Source of the DNA: 34-65-8 sp046294735
GTDB lineage: Bacteria; Pseudomonadota; Alphaproteobacteria; Sphingomonadales; Sphingomonadaceae
Direction: 5' to 3'
Assembly: GCA_046294735.1 (NCBI GenBank)
Contig: JBKBKB010000004.1
Coordinates: forward strand, 62,001-126,000
DNA: 64,000 bases
A model generated the notes under the pieces. It was not told the origin of the DNA. It saw nothing but the letters and a program-made list of their open reading frames with translations, and searched no databases. Shown piece after piece: positions 52,639-61,663 of the stretch. A program made the position numbers and the translations under genes. Within the stretch, counting starts at the first letter, position 1, and each line of letters begins with the position of its first letter.

Positions 52639-52671
52639 AGCCCCGCCTTTCGTTCAGCGAGAGGCGGGGCT
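52639..52671. terminator. Hairpin after tadC, overlapping the MarR gene end
   Basis: AGCCCCGCCT (52639-52648) pairs perfectly with AGGCGGGGCT (52662-52671) around a 13-nt loop that includes the convergent gene's stop codon. The run of T after it is short (TGTCTCTT), so termination is likely but weaker than the others; it may serve both directions. Confidence 0.55.
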
Positions 52672-53121
52672 GTCTCTTCCGGCTTCGTCCCGGACCAGCG
52701 CCAGCAATCGTGAGAAGGTCGCGCGGTCAGCCGGGTCCAGCCCGCCGAACAGTTCCCGCTCCATCTCCAGGGCCAGTGGCATGATCCGGCCATGCATGGC
52801 CTGTCCGCCACTGGTCAGCGCGAGATGGTGCGAGCGGCCATCCTGCGCATTGGGCTCGCGCACGAGCAGGCCGCGCGCCTCCAGCGCCTTGCACGCACGG
52901 TTGACCGCGACCTTGTCCATCACCGTGGCCTCGGTCAGTTCGCGCTGGGTCAGGGCCCCGCGATCGCCCAGCACGGCCATCACCCGCCATTCAGGGATCT
53001 TGAGCCCGAATCGGGCGCGGTAGACCTCGGCAATGCGGTTGCTGACCGCGTTCGAGGCGATCGACAACTGATAGGGCAGGAAGTCGGCCAGCCGCAGGGC
53101 TGCCTCGCGTGAATCGGCCAT
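52654..53121 (-). CDS. MarR family transcriptional regulator
   Basis: A winged-helix regulator of 155 residues. The core W-R-V-M-A-V-L-G-D near residue 46, the recognition helix V-N-R-A-C-K-A-L-E near 73, and the wing with D-G-R-S-H-H-L-A-L-T near 95 fit MarR. The ligand is unknown. It lies 50 bp downstream of the enoyl-CoA hydratase gene on the same strand, so it may control that fatty-acid or aromatic degradation gene. ATG at 53121. Confidence 0.88.
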   Translation of the reverse strand: MADSREAALRLADFLPYQLSIASNAVSNRIAEVYRARFGLKIPEWRVMAVLGDRGALTQRELTEATVMDKVAVNRACKALEARGLLVREPNAQDGRSHHLALTSGGQAMHGRIMPLALEMERELFGGLDPADRATFSRLLALVRDEAGRDSPASR

Positions 53122-53171
53122 GGGATTGTTACTACGGCAACCGGTTGCGCTGGCAAGAGCCCTGCCCGTCT

Positions 53172-54044
53172 CTAGGCGTAGCCTGGCTCGTCCCACCACG
53201 GGTAGAAATCGGGCATCTCGCCGCTGACCGTGTCGGGATAGGCAGGCGCACGCTTCTCCAGGAAGCTGGCGATGCCCTCCTTCGCATCGGCACTGCGGCT
53301 GAGGCGGTAGATCGCGCGGCTGTCGATCCGGTGTGCCATCATCGGGTGCTCGGTCGCGGCCAGTCGCCACAGCATGGCGCGGGTCAGGCTGACCGACACA
53401 GCCGAGGTGTTGTCGGCAATCTCGCGGGCGATCTCGCGGGCGGCATCCATCAGTTCGGCCTGCGGGTGAACCGACCGCACCAACCCCCGGTCAAGCGCCT
53501 CCTGTGCATCGAAGATGCGGCCCGTCATGCACCATTCGAGCGCGGTTTGAAGGCCTACGGCGCGCGGCAGGAACCAGCTTGAGCACGCCTCCGGCACGAT
53601 CCCGCGCCGGGCGAACACGAACCCGAACCGGGCATTGTCGCTGGCCAACCGGATGTCGAACGGCAGTTGCATGGTCGCGCCCACGCCCACGGCCACTCCG
53701 TTGCAGGCCCCGATCAGCGGCTTCTGCGAATTGAACAACCGCAGGGTCAACCGCCCGCCACCATCACGCACCCGCTCGTCGGACAGGTCGCTGACCGGAT
53801 TGGGGTCGGAGAACACGTGCCCGCCCCCTTCCGGGGTCAGGTCCGCCCCGGCGCAGAACGCCCGCTCCCCATGCCCGGTCACGATCACTGCCCGCACGCT
53901 GTCATCAGCATCGGTGTCGTCCAATGCGGCGCAGATCTCGTTCATCATCGTGCCGGTGAAGGCGTTCATCTTCTCCGGCCGGTAGAGCGTCAGGGTGGCG
54001 ATACCGTCAGCCTTGTCGAGCCTGATCTGGGTGTAGTCGGTCAT
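53172..54044 (-). CDS. Enoyl-CoA hydratase/isomerase family protein
   Basis: A crotonase-fold enzyme of 290 residues. L-Y-R-P-E-K-M-N-A-F-T near residue 20, the oxyanion segment A-F-C-A-G-A-D-L-T near 62, and V-A-V-G-V-G-A-T-M near 110 match the family. The usual second acid appears as P-E-A-C. The C-terminus is longer than the classical 260 residues. The ATG at 54044 has GGAG upstream. It probably acts in beta-oxidation; the exact substrate is not known. Confidence 0.85.
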   Translation of the reverse strand: MTDYTQIRLDKADGIATLTLYRPEKMNAFTGTMMNEICAALDDTDADDSVRAVIVTGHGERAFCAGADLTPEGGGHVFSDPNPVSDLSDERVRDGGGRLTLRLFNSQKPLIGACNGVAVGVGATMQLPFDIRLASDNARFGFVFARRGIVPEACSSWFLPRAVGLQTALEWCMTGRIFDAQEALDRGLVRSVHPQAELMDAAREIAREIADNTSAVSVSLTRAMLWRLAATEHPMMAHRIDSRAIYRLSRSADAKEGIASFLEKRAPAYPDTVSGEMPDFYPWWDEPGYA

Positions 54045-54109
54045 CGAAGCTCCTCTCGCGTGGTCGCTCTCTGCGGAGACATGGACCACATGTTACACAG
54101 TCCTGGGAC

Positions 54110-54166
54110 AAAAAAATCCGCCGCGCCCGATCCGCAAACTGGTGTTGCGGAAAGGAAGCGGCGGAT
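54110..54166 (-). terminator. Terminator with nested hairpin, fatty-acid operon
   Basis: Read on the minus strand, ATCCGCCGC (54166-54158) pairs with GCGGCGGAT (54124-54116), followed by seven T from 54116. Between them a second perfect stem TCCGCAA / TTGCGGA (54151-54131) sits on the apex, giving a branched structure. It closes the thiolase-SDR transcript ahead of the hydratase gene. Confidence 0.8.
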
Positions 54167-54222
54167 CGTCATTCGCCCATCCTAACCAGTCTTAGACCGA
54201 GTAGGAAAATCCATTCCATCGC

Positions 54223-55005
54223 TTAACGCGGGGCCATCCGAATGGCCCCGTCGAGGCGCACGTCTTCGCCATTGAAGTAGCCGTTCTCGATCATTGCCAG
54301 CGCCAGCTTGGCGTATTCGGTCGGCTCGCCCAGACGCTTGGGGAACGGCACCGAGGCAGCCAGCGCATCGCGCACGTTCTGCGGTGCGCCCTGCAGCAGC
54401 GGGGTGTCGAAGATGCCCGGCAGGATGGTGTTGATGCGGATCGCTTCGCTGGCAAGGTCACGCGCAATCGGCAAGGTCATGCCAACCACGCCGGCCTTCG
54501 ACGCCGAATAAGCAACCTGGCCCATCTGGCCGTCTTCGGCCGCAACCGAGGCGGTATTGACGATCGCGCCGCGATCACCGTCTTCCTGCGGGTCGAGCGT
54601 CATCATCCCCGCAGCCGACATAGCGATGCAGCGGAACGTGCCGACCAGGTTGATCTGGATCAGCCAGTCAAACGCGGCCGGGGGATAGAATGCGATCGAA
54701 CCATCATCCTTCTTGCGGCTGGCGGTCTTCATCGCCGCGCCGGTGCCGGCGCAGTTGACCAGGATGCGCTCTTGCCCGTGGGCTTCGCGCGCCTTGGCGA
54801 AACCGGCGGCAACGCTGTCGTCGCTGGTCACGTTGACTTCGCAGAACACGCCGCCGATTTCCTCGGCCACGGCCTTGCCCTTTTCTTCCTGCAGGTCGAA
54901 AATCGCGACCTTCACGCCCTTGGCGGCCAGCGCGCGGGCAGTGGCAGCGCCAAGGCCGGACGCACCGCCGGTGACGACCGCGGCAACAGTGTTATCGAGC
55001 TTCAT
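54223..55005 (-). CDS. SDR family dehydrogenase (3-hydroxyacyl-CoA type)
   Basis: A short-chain dehydrogenase of 260 residues: T-G-G-A-S-G-L-G at residues 12-19, the D-L adenine acid after F, N-C-A-G, N-T-A-S-V-A-A-E-D-G, and Y-S-A-S-K. The E-D-G-Q-M-G-Q segment and context (thiolase 25 bp upstream, hydratase downstream) point to the human type-10 17beta-HSD / 2-methyl-3-hydroxybutyryl-CoA dehydrogenase group. It probably works with the thiolase in fatty-acid or branched-chain breakdown. Confidence 0.85.
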   Translation of the reverse strand: MKLDNTVAAVVTGGASGLGAATARALAAKGVKVAIFDLQEEKGKAVAEEIGGVFCEVNVTSDDSVAAGFAKAREAHGQERILVNCAGTGAAMKTASRKKDDGSIAFYPPAAFDWLIQINLVGTFRCIAMSAAGMMTLDPQEDGDRGAIVNTASVAAEDGQMGQVAYSASKAGVVGMTLPIARDLASEAIRINTILPGIFDTPLLQGAPQNVRDALAASVPFPKRLGEPTEYAKLALAMIENGYFNGEDVRLDGAIRMAPR

Positions 55006-55030
55006 CGGATAGTCCTTTCAGGATGAGGGA

Positions 55031-56203
55031 TCAGAGCGCTTCGACGATGGTGACATTGGCGACGCCGCCGCCTTCGCACATCGTCTGCAAGCCATACTTC
55101 TTGCCGCGCGCGCGCAGCGCGTGAACCAGGGTTGCCATCAGTTTGGTGCCGCTGGCGCCGAGCGGATGCCCCAGTGCAATCGCGCCGCCGTTGACGTTGA
55201 GCCGGTCAGGATCAGCCCCGGTGTGCTTGAGCCAGGCCAGCGGCACCGATGCGAACGCCTCGTTTACTTCGAACAGGTCGATCTGGTCGATCGTCATCCC
55301 TGCCCGTTGCAGCGCCCGATCGGTCGCAAACAGCGGCTCTTCCAGCATGATGACCGGATCACCAGCGGTGACAGTGAGGTTGTGGATCCGTGCCAGCGGG
55401 GTCAGGCCGTGCGCCTTGAGCGCGGCTTCGGACACCACCAGCACCGCGCTGGAGCCATCGCAGATCTGGCTTGAACTTGCGGCGGTCAGGGTGCCTTCGG
55501 GGTTGAGCAGCTTGACGCCGGAAATGCTTTCCAGCGTGGCATCGAACCGGATGCCTTCATCCACCTTGTGCATCTGCACGCCTTCGGGCGTTTCCACTTC
55601 GACCGGCACGATCTCACCATCGAATGCACCTGCCTTGGTGGCGGCAATCGCCTTTTCGTGGCTGCCAAGCGCGAACCGGTCGAGATCGTCCTTGGTCAAC
55701 CCGTGCTTCTTGACAATCATCTCGGCGCCCATGAACTGGGACCACTGGATGCCGGGAAACTTTTCCTCCAGGCCGGGCGACTTGTAGTGGCCCAGCCCTT
55801 CCTTCATGTGGAACATGGCGTTGGTGCCCATCGGCACCCGGCTCATGCTTTCCACGCCGGATGCAATCACTACGTCCTGCACCCCGCTCATCACCGCCTG
55901 AGCAGCGAACTGGATCGCCTGTTGGCTCGATCCGCACTGGCGGTCGATGGTCACGGCCGGGGTCGACTGGGGGAGCAGCTTACTGGCGAGGACGGCATTG
56001 CGCCCGACCTGCATCGCCTGTTCACCTGCCTGGGTGACGCAGCCCATGATCACGTCGTCGACCGCCTTGGGATCGATGCCCGACCGCGCGACGATCGCAT
56101 CGAGCGACCGGGCCGCCAGATCGACCGGGTGGACCCCGGCCAGCCTGCCACCACGGCGACCGCCAGCGGTCCGCACTGCTTCCACGATATAGGCTGCCGC
56201 CAT
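55031..56203 (-). CDS. Acetyl-CoA C-acyltransferase (thiolase)
   Basis: A degradative or biosynthetic thiolase of 390 residues. The nucleophile is C90 in D-R-Q-C-G-S-S; the C-terminal G-H-P-L-G-A-S-G and the second active cysteine in M-C-E-G-G-G follow. It begins A-A-A-Y-I-V-E-A-V-R-T. The ATG at 56203 follows GTGGGAG; a GTG at 56218 is less likely. First gene of the minus-strand operon; 298 bp separate it from the divergent receptor gene. Confidence 0.92.
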   Translation of the reverse strand: MAAAYIVEAVRTAGGRRGGRLAGVHPVDLAARSLDAIVARSGIDPKAVDDVIMGCVTQAGEQAMQVGRNAVLASKLLPQSTPAVTIDRQCGSSQQAIQFAAQAVMSGVQDVVIASGVESMSRVPMGTNAMFHMKEGLGHYKSPGLEEKFPGIQWSQFMGAEMIVKKHGLTKDDLDRFALGSHEKAIAATKAGAFDGEIVPVEVETPEGVQMHKVDEGIRFDATLESISGVKLLNPEGTLTAASSSQICDGSSAVLVVSEAALKAHGLTPLARIHNLTVTAGDPVIMLEEPLFATDRALQRAGMTIDQIDLFEVNEAFASVPLAWLKHTGADPDRLNVNGGAIALGHPLGASGTKLMATLVHALRARGKKYGLQTMCEGGGVANVTIVEAL

Positions 56204-56447
56204 CCTGCATTCTCCCACGGGTTTCGATTTGCCACCCGCCTAAGGTGACCTTACGTTTGCGTCAACTGCCATTGTTGGGGTGGATTGATCGGCAAGCGAA
56301 GAGCGGGGCCCTAGTCAGCCTGTGACCTGACCGCCACAGTTTCAGGTCGTTCCCAGACGATCACTGACTTCCTCTTTGCATTTTTAAGTCACTTTGGGGC
56401 ACAGAGCACCATCCGGGAAAGCGTTTGACACGCACATGCCGGACCTG

Positions 56448-56469
56448 CCTGGGGCGGCAATCGCCCAGG
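56448..56469 (+). promoter_or_regulatory. Hairpin in the leader of the TonB-dependent receptor
   Basis: CCTGGGGCG (56448-56456) pairs with CGCCCAGG (56462-56469), one base bulged, around GCAAT, 32 bp before the ATG. It may fold in the mRNA leader. The rest of the 298-bp gap contains no gene I can support, and no convincing promoter. Confidence 0.35.
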
Positions 56470-56501
56470 TGGCTTTAGGGTCTATCGAAGGGACTGAATT
56501 C

Positions 56502-59363
56502 ATGAAGAACCAACTCAAGCTGGCTGCGGCGCCGATGGTGCTCGGCATAGCTCTGGCTGCGCAGCCCGCATTCGCCCAGAGCGAAGGGCAAGGCGCCACG
56601 GCTGAAAACACAGTCATCACGGTAACCGGCTCGCGCATCGTGCAGCCGAACCTTGATTCGTCGTCGCCACTGGCAGTCACGACTGCTGAGGAAATCGGTG
56701 AATCCGGCTATACTCGTCTTGAAGACGTGCTGGTCACTTTGCCGCAGATCGAAGCGGCGCAGAACGCTTTCATCTCGAACGGTGCCACCGGCACGGCAAC
56801 GCTCGATCTGCGCGGCCTTGGCTCGGTCCGTACGCTGGTGCTGGTCAATGGCCGCCGTATGCAGCCGGGTTCGGTCAACGCAGTCGCGGCTGACATCAAC
56901 CAGATCCCCGGCGCTCTGGTCCGCCGGATCGATGTGACCACGGGCGGTGCTTCGTCAGTCTATGGTGCTGACGCTGTGGCCGGCGTTGTGAACTTCATCA
57001 TGGATACCGAATTTGAAGGCTTCCAGCTCGATGGCGGTATTTCGTACTACATGCATGACAATGGCGACACGTTCGTCACTGACCGGGCACTGGCCCGCGG
57101 CTTCACCGTGCCAACCGACACCGCTTTCGACGGTCGCCAAATCAATGCTGACCTCGCCTTGGGTGGCAAGTTTGGTGAAGGTGGTCATGCGGTTGTCTAT
57201 GCCGGCTATCGCAAGATCAATGCCGTGTTCCAGGGCGACCGCGACCATTCGGTTTGCGCCCTCAACGCTGCGGGCACGGCTTGCGGCGGTTCGGGCACCA
57301 CGCCGGTTCCGAACTTCTTCATCTCGCCGATTGTCAATGGTGCGGCCGATTTCGATCAGGAACTGTTCCTGACGCTGGGCTCGAACAATGCGTTCATTCC
57401 CTCGGTGGGCAACGTCTACAACTTCGCTCCGATCAACTACTTCCAGCGTCCGGACGAGCGCTTCACCCTTGGTGGCTTCGTGAACTACGAAGTGTCCAGC
57501 GCGTTCAATCCGTACGCCGAAGTGATGTACATGAACAACCGTTCGGTTGCTCAGATCGCGGAATCGGGCACGTTCTTCGTTGAAGAATACGCAATTCCGT
57601 GCAGCTCGCCGCTGTTCACTGCCGCACAGAGCGCTCAGCTTTGCGGCGGTCTGTTCAACCTTGATCCGGCAACGGACTCGGTGGCGGTCTATGTCGGCAA
57701 GCGTAACGTTGAAGGTGGCGGTCGCCAGAACATCATCCAGCACGATTCGTTCCGGATCGTGACCGGTGCGCGCGGTCAGATCAGCCCCAACTGGAACTAC
57801 GATGCCTATGTGCAGTACGGCCAGTCGTCGCTGTCGGACAGCTATCTGAACGACTTCCTGCTGCCGGCCGTGGGCGATGCCCTGAACGTCACCCGCGATG
57901 GGAGCGGCAATATCGTCTGCGCCAATCCGCAGAGTGCAACGTGTCAGCCCTATCTGGTGTTCCAGAACGGTGCGATTACCCCCGAAGCAGCGGCCAGCCT
58001 TGGCGGCACTGCTACCCGCACGGGTGTGACTAAGCAGTTCCTCACCTCGGCATACGTGACCGGCGACACCGGCTTCGGCATTGCTCAAGACAACATCGCG
58101 ATGGTGTTCGGGGTTGAGTACCGCAAGGAAATCTACCGGGCGGTATCGGACTTCCTGTACGAGAACGGCCTCCTCCTCGGTCAGGGCGGGGCGACCCCTT
58201 CGGTCGAAGGCAAGTTCGACGTGGCGGAATTCTTCACCGAAGCCAACGTTCCGCTGGTTCAGGGCGCCTCGTTCGCCCAGGATCTCCGCCTCGAACTCGG
58301 CTACCGTTTCTCGCACTACAATGTGACCGGCGGCAGCAGCACCGATACGCACACCTTCAAGGCCCAGATCAATTGGGAAGTGAACGACATGTTCCGTCTG
58401 CGCGGCGGTTACAACCGCGCAGTCCGTGCACCGAATGCGCCGGAACTGTTCCAGCCGACCAGCCTGGGCCTGTGGGCGGGTAACGATCCCTGCGCCGGCG
58501 CCACCCCTGAACTGACTGCAGCCCAGTGCGCCCTCACCGGCGTGTCGGCCGCGCAGTATGGCAACGTGACTGCAAGCCCGGCTTCGCAGTACAACGCCCA
58601 GTTCTCCGGCAACCTGAACCTGCGTCCGGAAAAAGCCGACACCTACACGGCTGGTATCGTGGTCACGCCGACCAACAGCACCAGCTTCTCGGTCGACTAT
58701 TACCGGATCAAGATGTCGAACGTGATCGGCATCTATCCGCAGGAACAGCTGATCCGCGATTGCGGCCTGTCCGGTGATGCCGATCTGTGCAGCCGTATCG
58801 TCCGCTCGCCTTCGGGTGACTTGTGGCGCGGCACCGCCGGGTTCGTGGTTTCGGCCAACGACAACCTGGCAGGCCGGGACTTCCAGGGGATCGACGTTGC
58901 CGCATCGGCGCGCTTCCCGCTGGGCAACGGTTCGCTCAACCTGGGCCTGACGGGCAGCTATCTGCTCAAGAAGGAATACCAGGACGCGCCGACGACCACC
59001 CCGTATGACTGCGAGGGCGTGTTCAGCACGATCTGCTACGTGTCACCGAACTGGCGTCACACCTTCCGTGTGTCGTGGAAGGCACCGGAAGTGTTCACCA
59101 TCACGGGCAAGTGGCGCTTCATGAGCTCGGTTGATGGCCCCGCCGCCAACGGTGCGACCAGTATTTCGGACTATAGCTGGTTCGATCTGGCTGCCACTGC
59201 CGATGTCACCGAGAACTTCTCGTTGACGCTGGCTGCCAACAACCTGTTCGACAAGAACCCGCCGCTGGTTGGTGGTTCGTTCTCGAGCAACGGCAACACC
59301 TATGCCGGGATGTACGACACGCTGGGTCGTTACGTTTCGATCCAGGGTTCGATGCGCTTCTGA
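56502..59363 (+). CDS. TonB-dependent receptor
   Basis: A 953-residue outer-membrane active transporter. Signal peptide about residues 1-26 (ends A-F-A-Q); the plug begins with I-T-V-T-G-S-R-I and includes L-V-L-V-N-G-R-R-M and G-A-S-S-V-Y-G-A-D-A-V-A-G-V-V-N-F; the beta-barrel fills the rest and ends S-M-R-F with the terminal phenylalanine. This sphingomonad class takes up peptides, sugars or other large molecules, but the substrate is unknown. It uses more A/T at third positions than its neighbours, as well-expressed genes often do. It is followed by a strong terminator. Confidence 0.93.
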   Translation: MKNQLKLAAAPMVLGIALAAQPAFAQSEGQGATAENTVITVTGSRIVQPNLDSSSPLAVTTAEEIGESGYTRLEDVLVTLPQIEAAQNAFISNGATGTATLDLRGLGSVRTLVLVNGRRMQPGSVNAVAADINQIPGALVRRIDVTTGGASSVYGADAVAGVVNFIMDTEFEGFQLDGGISYYMHDNGDTFVTDRALARGFTVPTDTAFDGRQINADLALGGKFGEGGHAVVYAGYRKINAVFQGDRDHSVCALNAAGTACGGSGTTPVPNFFISPIVNGAADFDQELFLTLGSNNAFIPSVGNVYNFAPINYFQRPDERFTLGGFVNYEVSSAFNPYAEVMYMNNRSVAQIAESGTFFVEEYAIPCSSPLFTAAQSAQLCGGLFNLDPATDSVAVYVGKRNVEGGGRQNIIQHDSFRIVTGARGQISPNWNYDAYVQYGQSSLSDSYLNDFLLPAVGDALNVTRDGSGNIVCANPQSATCQPYLVFQNGAITPEAAASLGGTATRTGVTKQFLTSAYVTGDTGFGIAQDNIAMVFGVEYRKEIYRAVSDFLYENGLLLGQGGATPSVEGKFDVAEFFTEANVPLVQGASFAQDLRLELGYRFSHYNVTGGSSTDTHTFKAQINWEVNDMFRLRGGYNRAVRAPNAPELFQPTSLGLWAGNDPCAGATPELTAAQCALTGVSAAQYGNVTASPASQYNAQFSGNLNLRPEKADTYTAGIVVTPTNSTSFSVDYYRIKMSNVIGIYPQEQLIRDCGLSGDADLCSRIVRSPSGDLWRGTAGFVVSANDNLAGRDFQGIDVAASARFPLGNGSLNLGLTGSYLLKKEYQDAPTTTPYDCEGVFSTICYVSPNWRHTFRVSWKAPEVFTITGKWRFMSSVDGPAANGATSISDYSWFDLAATADVTENFSLTLAANNLFDKNPPLVGGSFSSNGNTYAGMYDTLGRYVSIQGSMRF

Positions 59364-59389
59364 TCGATCCGATCATACTCAACAAGAAA

Positions 59390-59417
59390 GGGCGGTGGGA
59401 AACCACCGCCCTTTTTT
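59390..59417 (+). terminator. Rho-independent terminator of the TonB-dependent receptor gene
   Basis: GGGCGGTGG (59390-59398) pairs perfectly with CCACCGCCC (59403-59411) around a GAAA tetraloop, followed by six T. It is 27 bp past the stop. Confidence 0.95.
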
Positions 59418-59471
59418 GCTTGTGCGCCCCCTGATTCGTTCCCGGATCACAGCCGGACGCCAGCAATTCTG

Positions 59472-61295
59472 TCAGGCCCAGTCCCGCCCAGGGGCAACGT
59501 CGAATGCCAGCACCAGTCGCTCACCATCAGCAAAAGGCCGCGTTCCGTGAAACAGGAAAGACGGGAACAGCGCCAGGCGGCCAGGCGCTGGTTCGATCAA
59601 GGCCACAGGTTCACACACAACGCCCAGCGACCGGGGGGGGCATCCGAACTCCAGCCATCCGTCATGGCGCACACGCGCGGCCGGATCGGCCATTGCTTCC
59701 GGTAATGAGATATAGCAGGCCGAACTGACCAACCCCTGGTTGTGAAAATGCGGTGTATGATAACCGGCGCCCGACAACCGGATACTCCAGCTGCCGGCAA
59801 ACCGGCGCGGCATACGAGCCATCGCCGCCAGCGGATGCGCCTCATCGAGCGCCCCGAGGGCCGCGCAGTAGCGCGCGACCAAATCTTCAAGTTCCTGCCG
59901 CAACTCGGGGATCGGAGCTTCCGATCGGGCCAATAACACACCGTCGGTTTGCGTCCCGCCGCGCGGGCTTTGTTCCGGTGGATGCGATTTCAGCTGGGCG
60001 TGAAGCAAGCGCAGAACGGCGGCAAGTTCACTGCTGTAACCTTCGAAGCCCGGCAAGGCATCGTGATGCACCACTGCCCCGTCCCGCATCAACCATGACC
60101 ACCGTTTGTCGTTCAGCAGGCGCCACCCCAGCTCCACATGAGCCCAGGCCTCCATAAGGTTCGACGAACGTGCAACTGACAGGGCCTTTTGCGTGGCTGC
60201 ATCGAACCGTTCGGCCCGGAAGAGATGTCGGACCGGAGCCATCTGCACGTCCGGGGGTGCACTTTCCAGCGCGGCCTCAAGCGCGTGATAAGACCGATCA
60301 GCCTGCGCAATTGCGCCGGTTTCAGACAGCAGTTCCGCCCGCAGGATCCGCATCGCCAGCGGCTCCGCTTCATCCGGCTTGCCCATTCGCTCCAGCGCGG
60401 ACGCTGCGCCATGCAGGCGCCACAGGTAATTCAGATGCAAAGCGGCCACCGACCAGTCACCCGCCCGCTCGCAGGAATATCCAGCCACCCAGCGTTCTGC
60501 CTCGGCCGCACTGACCACCTGCTGGGTCATCGACAACCGGGCGCGGGCCATCTCCGTATGCTGCGGCCATCGACCAACCGCTCCATCCAGCACGTCCAGC
60601 GCCGCCACCGGCTGGCCGGACTGGAACAAGGCGGCCGCGAGTCCGCGCAACAGATCTGGATCATCGGGCTGTTCGCTGCACAGCTGCCTGAAGAGAGCAA
60701 CATCAGGTTGTCCAAGGTCAAGCAGAAGGCGCGCTTCCAGATGGCGCGCGGCGATGGATTGCGGCCGCAGGCCAATCGCCCGGCGGACGGCTGCAAGCGC
60801 ATCCTGATGTCGGCCGCTGTCCTGCAGAAACAAGGCATGGTAGTGATGCAACTCGCCTGACGAGGGCTGACGAGCCAGTGCTTCCTCAAACCCGGCATCG
60901 ACCGCTGCATCACCCCGAAACTGACGCAGCGCGGCAAACCTGGCCTGGATGATCTGCTGATTGTTCGGGGCCAGCTTTATGGCGGCATCATAGGCTGCGA
61001 GGCAGGCCGCTCCGTCGCCCGATTCTCTCAACAGACGCGCAAAGTTCGCCAGCAAAACCGGATCGCCCGGTGCAGGCTGAAGCGCGATTGCACGCTCGAA
61101 AGCCGCTTTCGCCTCCGCCGGGCGGCGTTCAGCCGCAAGACACAGCGCCCGCAAATGCCATAATGATACATGGGTGCCGACCAGACGCTCGATCTGGTCA
61201 AGCAATTCCAGCGCGTTGGCGCGGTTGCCGGTTTGATAATCCTGTTGGGCCTGGGCAAAAAGGCGGTTTGGATCAGGGGCAGCCGAACCATTCAC
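59472..61295 (-). CDS. TPR protein with C-terminal 2OG-Fe(II) oxygenase-like domain
   Basis: A 607-residue two-part protein. The first about 300 residues are TPR-like helical repeats (R-A-N-A-L-E-L-L-D, A-K-A-A-F-E-R-A-I-A-L-Q-P). The last about 110 match the putative 2OG-Fe(II) oxygenase family PF13759: H516 and H518 in H-T-P-H-F-H-N-Q-G, then F-P-S-F-L-F-H-G with H583, and R593 in E-R-L-V-L. The metal and 2-oxoglutarate ligands therefore look intact. No signal peptide is visible. GTG start, weak ribosome site. It lies head-on to one TonB receptor and upstream of it is a small exported protein. The substrate is unknown. Confidence 0.78.
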   Translation of the reverse strand: MNGSAAPDPNRLFAQAQQDYQTGNRANALELLDQIERLVGTHVSLWHLRALCLAAERRPAEAKAAFERAIALQPAPGDPVLLANFARLLRESGDGAACLAAYDAAIKLAPNNQQIIQARFAALRQFRGDAAVDAGFEEALARQPSSGELHHYHALFLQDSGRHQDALAAVRRAIGLRPQSIAARHLEARLLLDLGQPDVALFRQLCSEQPDDPDLLRGLAAALFQSGQPVAALDVLDGAVGRWPQHTEMARARLSMTQQVVSAAEAERWVAGYSCERAGDWSVAALHLNYLWRLHGAASALERMGKPDEAEPLAMRILRAELLSETGAIAQADRSYHALEAALESAPPDVQMAPVRHLFRAERFDAATQKALSVARSSNLMEAWAHVELGWRLLNDKRWSWLMRDGAVVHHDALPGFEGYSSELAAVLRLLHAQLKSHPPEQSPRGGTQTDGVLLARSEAPIPELRQELEDLVARYCAALGALDEAHPLAAMARMPRRFAGSWSIRLSGAGYHTPHFHNQGLVSSACYISLPEAMADPAARVRHDGWLEFGCPPRSLGVVCEPVALIEPAPGRLALFPSFLFHGTRPFADGERLVLAFDVAPGRDWA

Positions 61296-61316
61296 CCCGA
61301 CGATTGCCCTGTTCTG

Positions 61317-61595
61317 TCACCCTTCATTGCCCGGCTGCGGCCCGCCAGCGGCTCCACGCTTCTGACGCATGACTGCGGCATTTTCCTGCCTGTCATCCTC
61401 CCATTCGGCCAAGGTCTTGCACAGGCGCTTCTTGGAAACGCGGCTGCCGGTTTCCGTGAACACCCGGCAGACGAGTTCGCCCTTGTCCTGAGCGTTGATC
61501 GGCAGATCTCTTCGCCCATTTGTTTCCACCTCGATTTGGCCCGCAACAGGTGTTCCGACCGGTGCGGTCAGCAGTATTGCAGCAAAAGCGATCAT
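61317..61595 (-). CDS. Small exported protein, unknown
   Basis: A 92-residue protein with a signal-like start (M-I-A-F-A-A-I-L-L-T-A-P-V) and a mature part containing C-R-V-F-T-E-T-G-S-R and then R-L-C-K-T-L-A-E-W, a two-cysteine pattern (V-C-R, L-C-K) seen in small periplasmic proteins of this bacterial group. The role is unknown. An earlier ATG at 61622 is possible; the GGGGAG before 61595 favours the later one. 21 bp from the oxygenase gene on the same strand. Confidence 0.6.
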   Translation of the reverse strand: MIAFAAILLTAPVGTPVAGQIEVETNGRRDLPINAQDKGELVCRVFTETGSRVSKKRLCKTLAEWEDDRQENAAVMRQKRGAAGGPQPGNEG

Positions 61596-61663
61596 CGGCT
61601 GGCTCCCCGCCATTGGTTCCATTGCCTCGGGGCATATGGCGTGACCTGCTACCGGTCAATCTC

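Noticed and set aside
56425..56430. TTGACA as a -35 box for the TonB receptor
   Set aside because: No acceptable -10 element lies 16-18 bp downstream; the region is GC-rich and forms a hairpin.
56955..58352. Antisense open frame within the first TonB receptor gene
   Set aside because: Shadow of the receptor; the same effect occurs in the second receptor at about 62491-63741.
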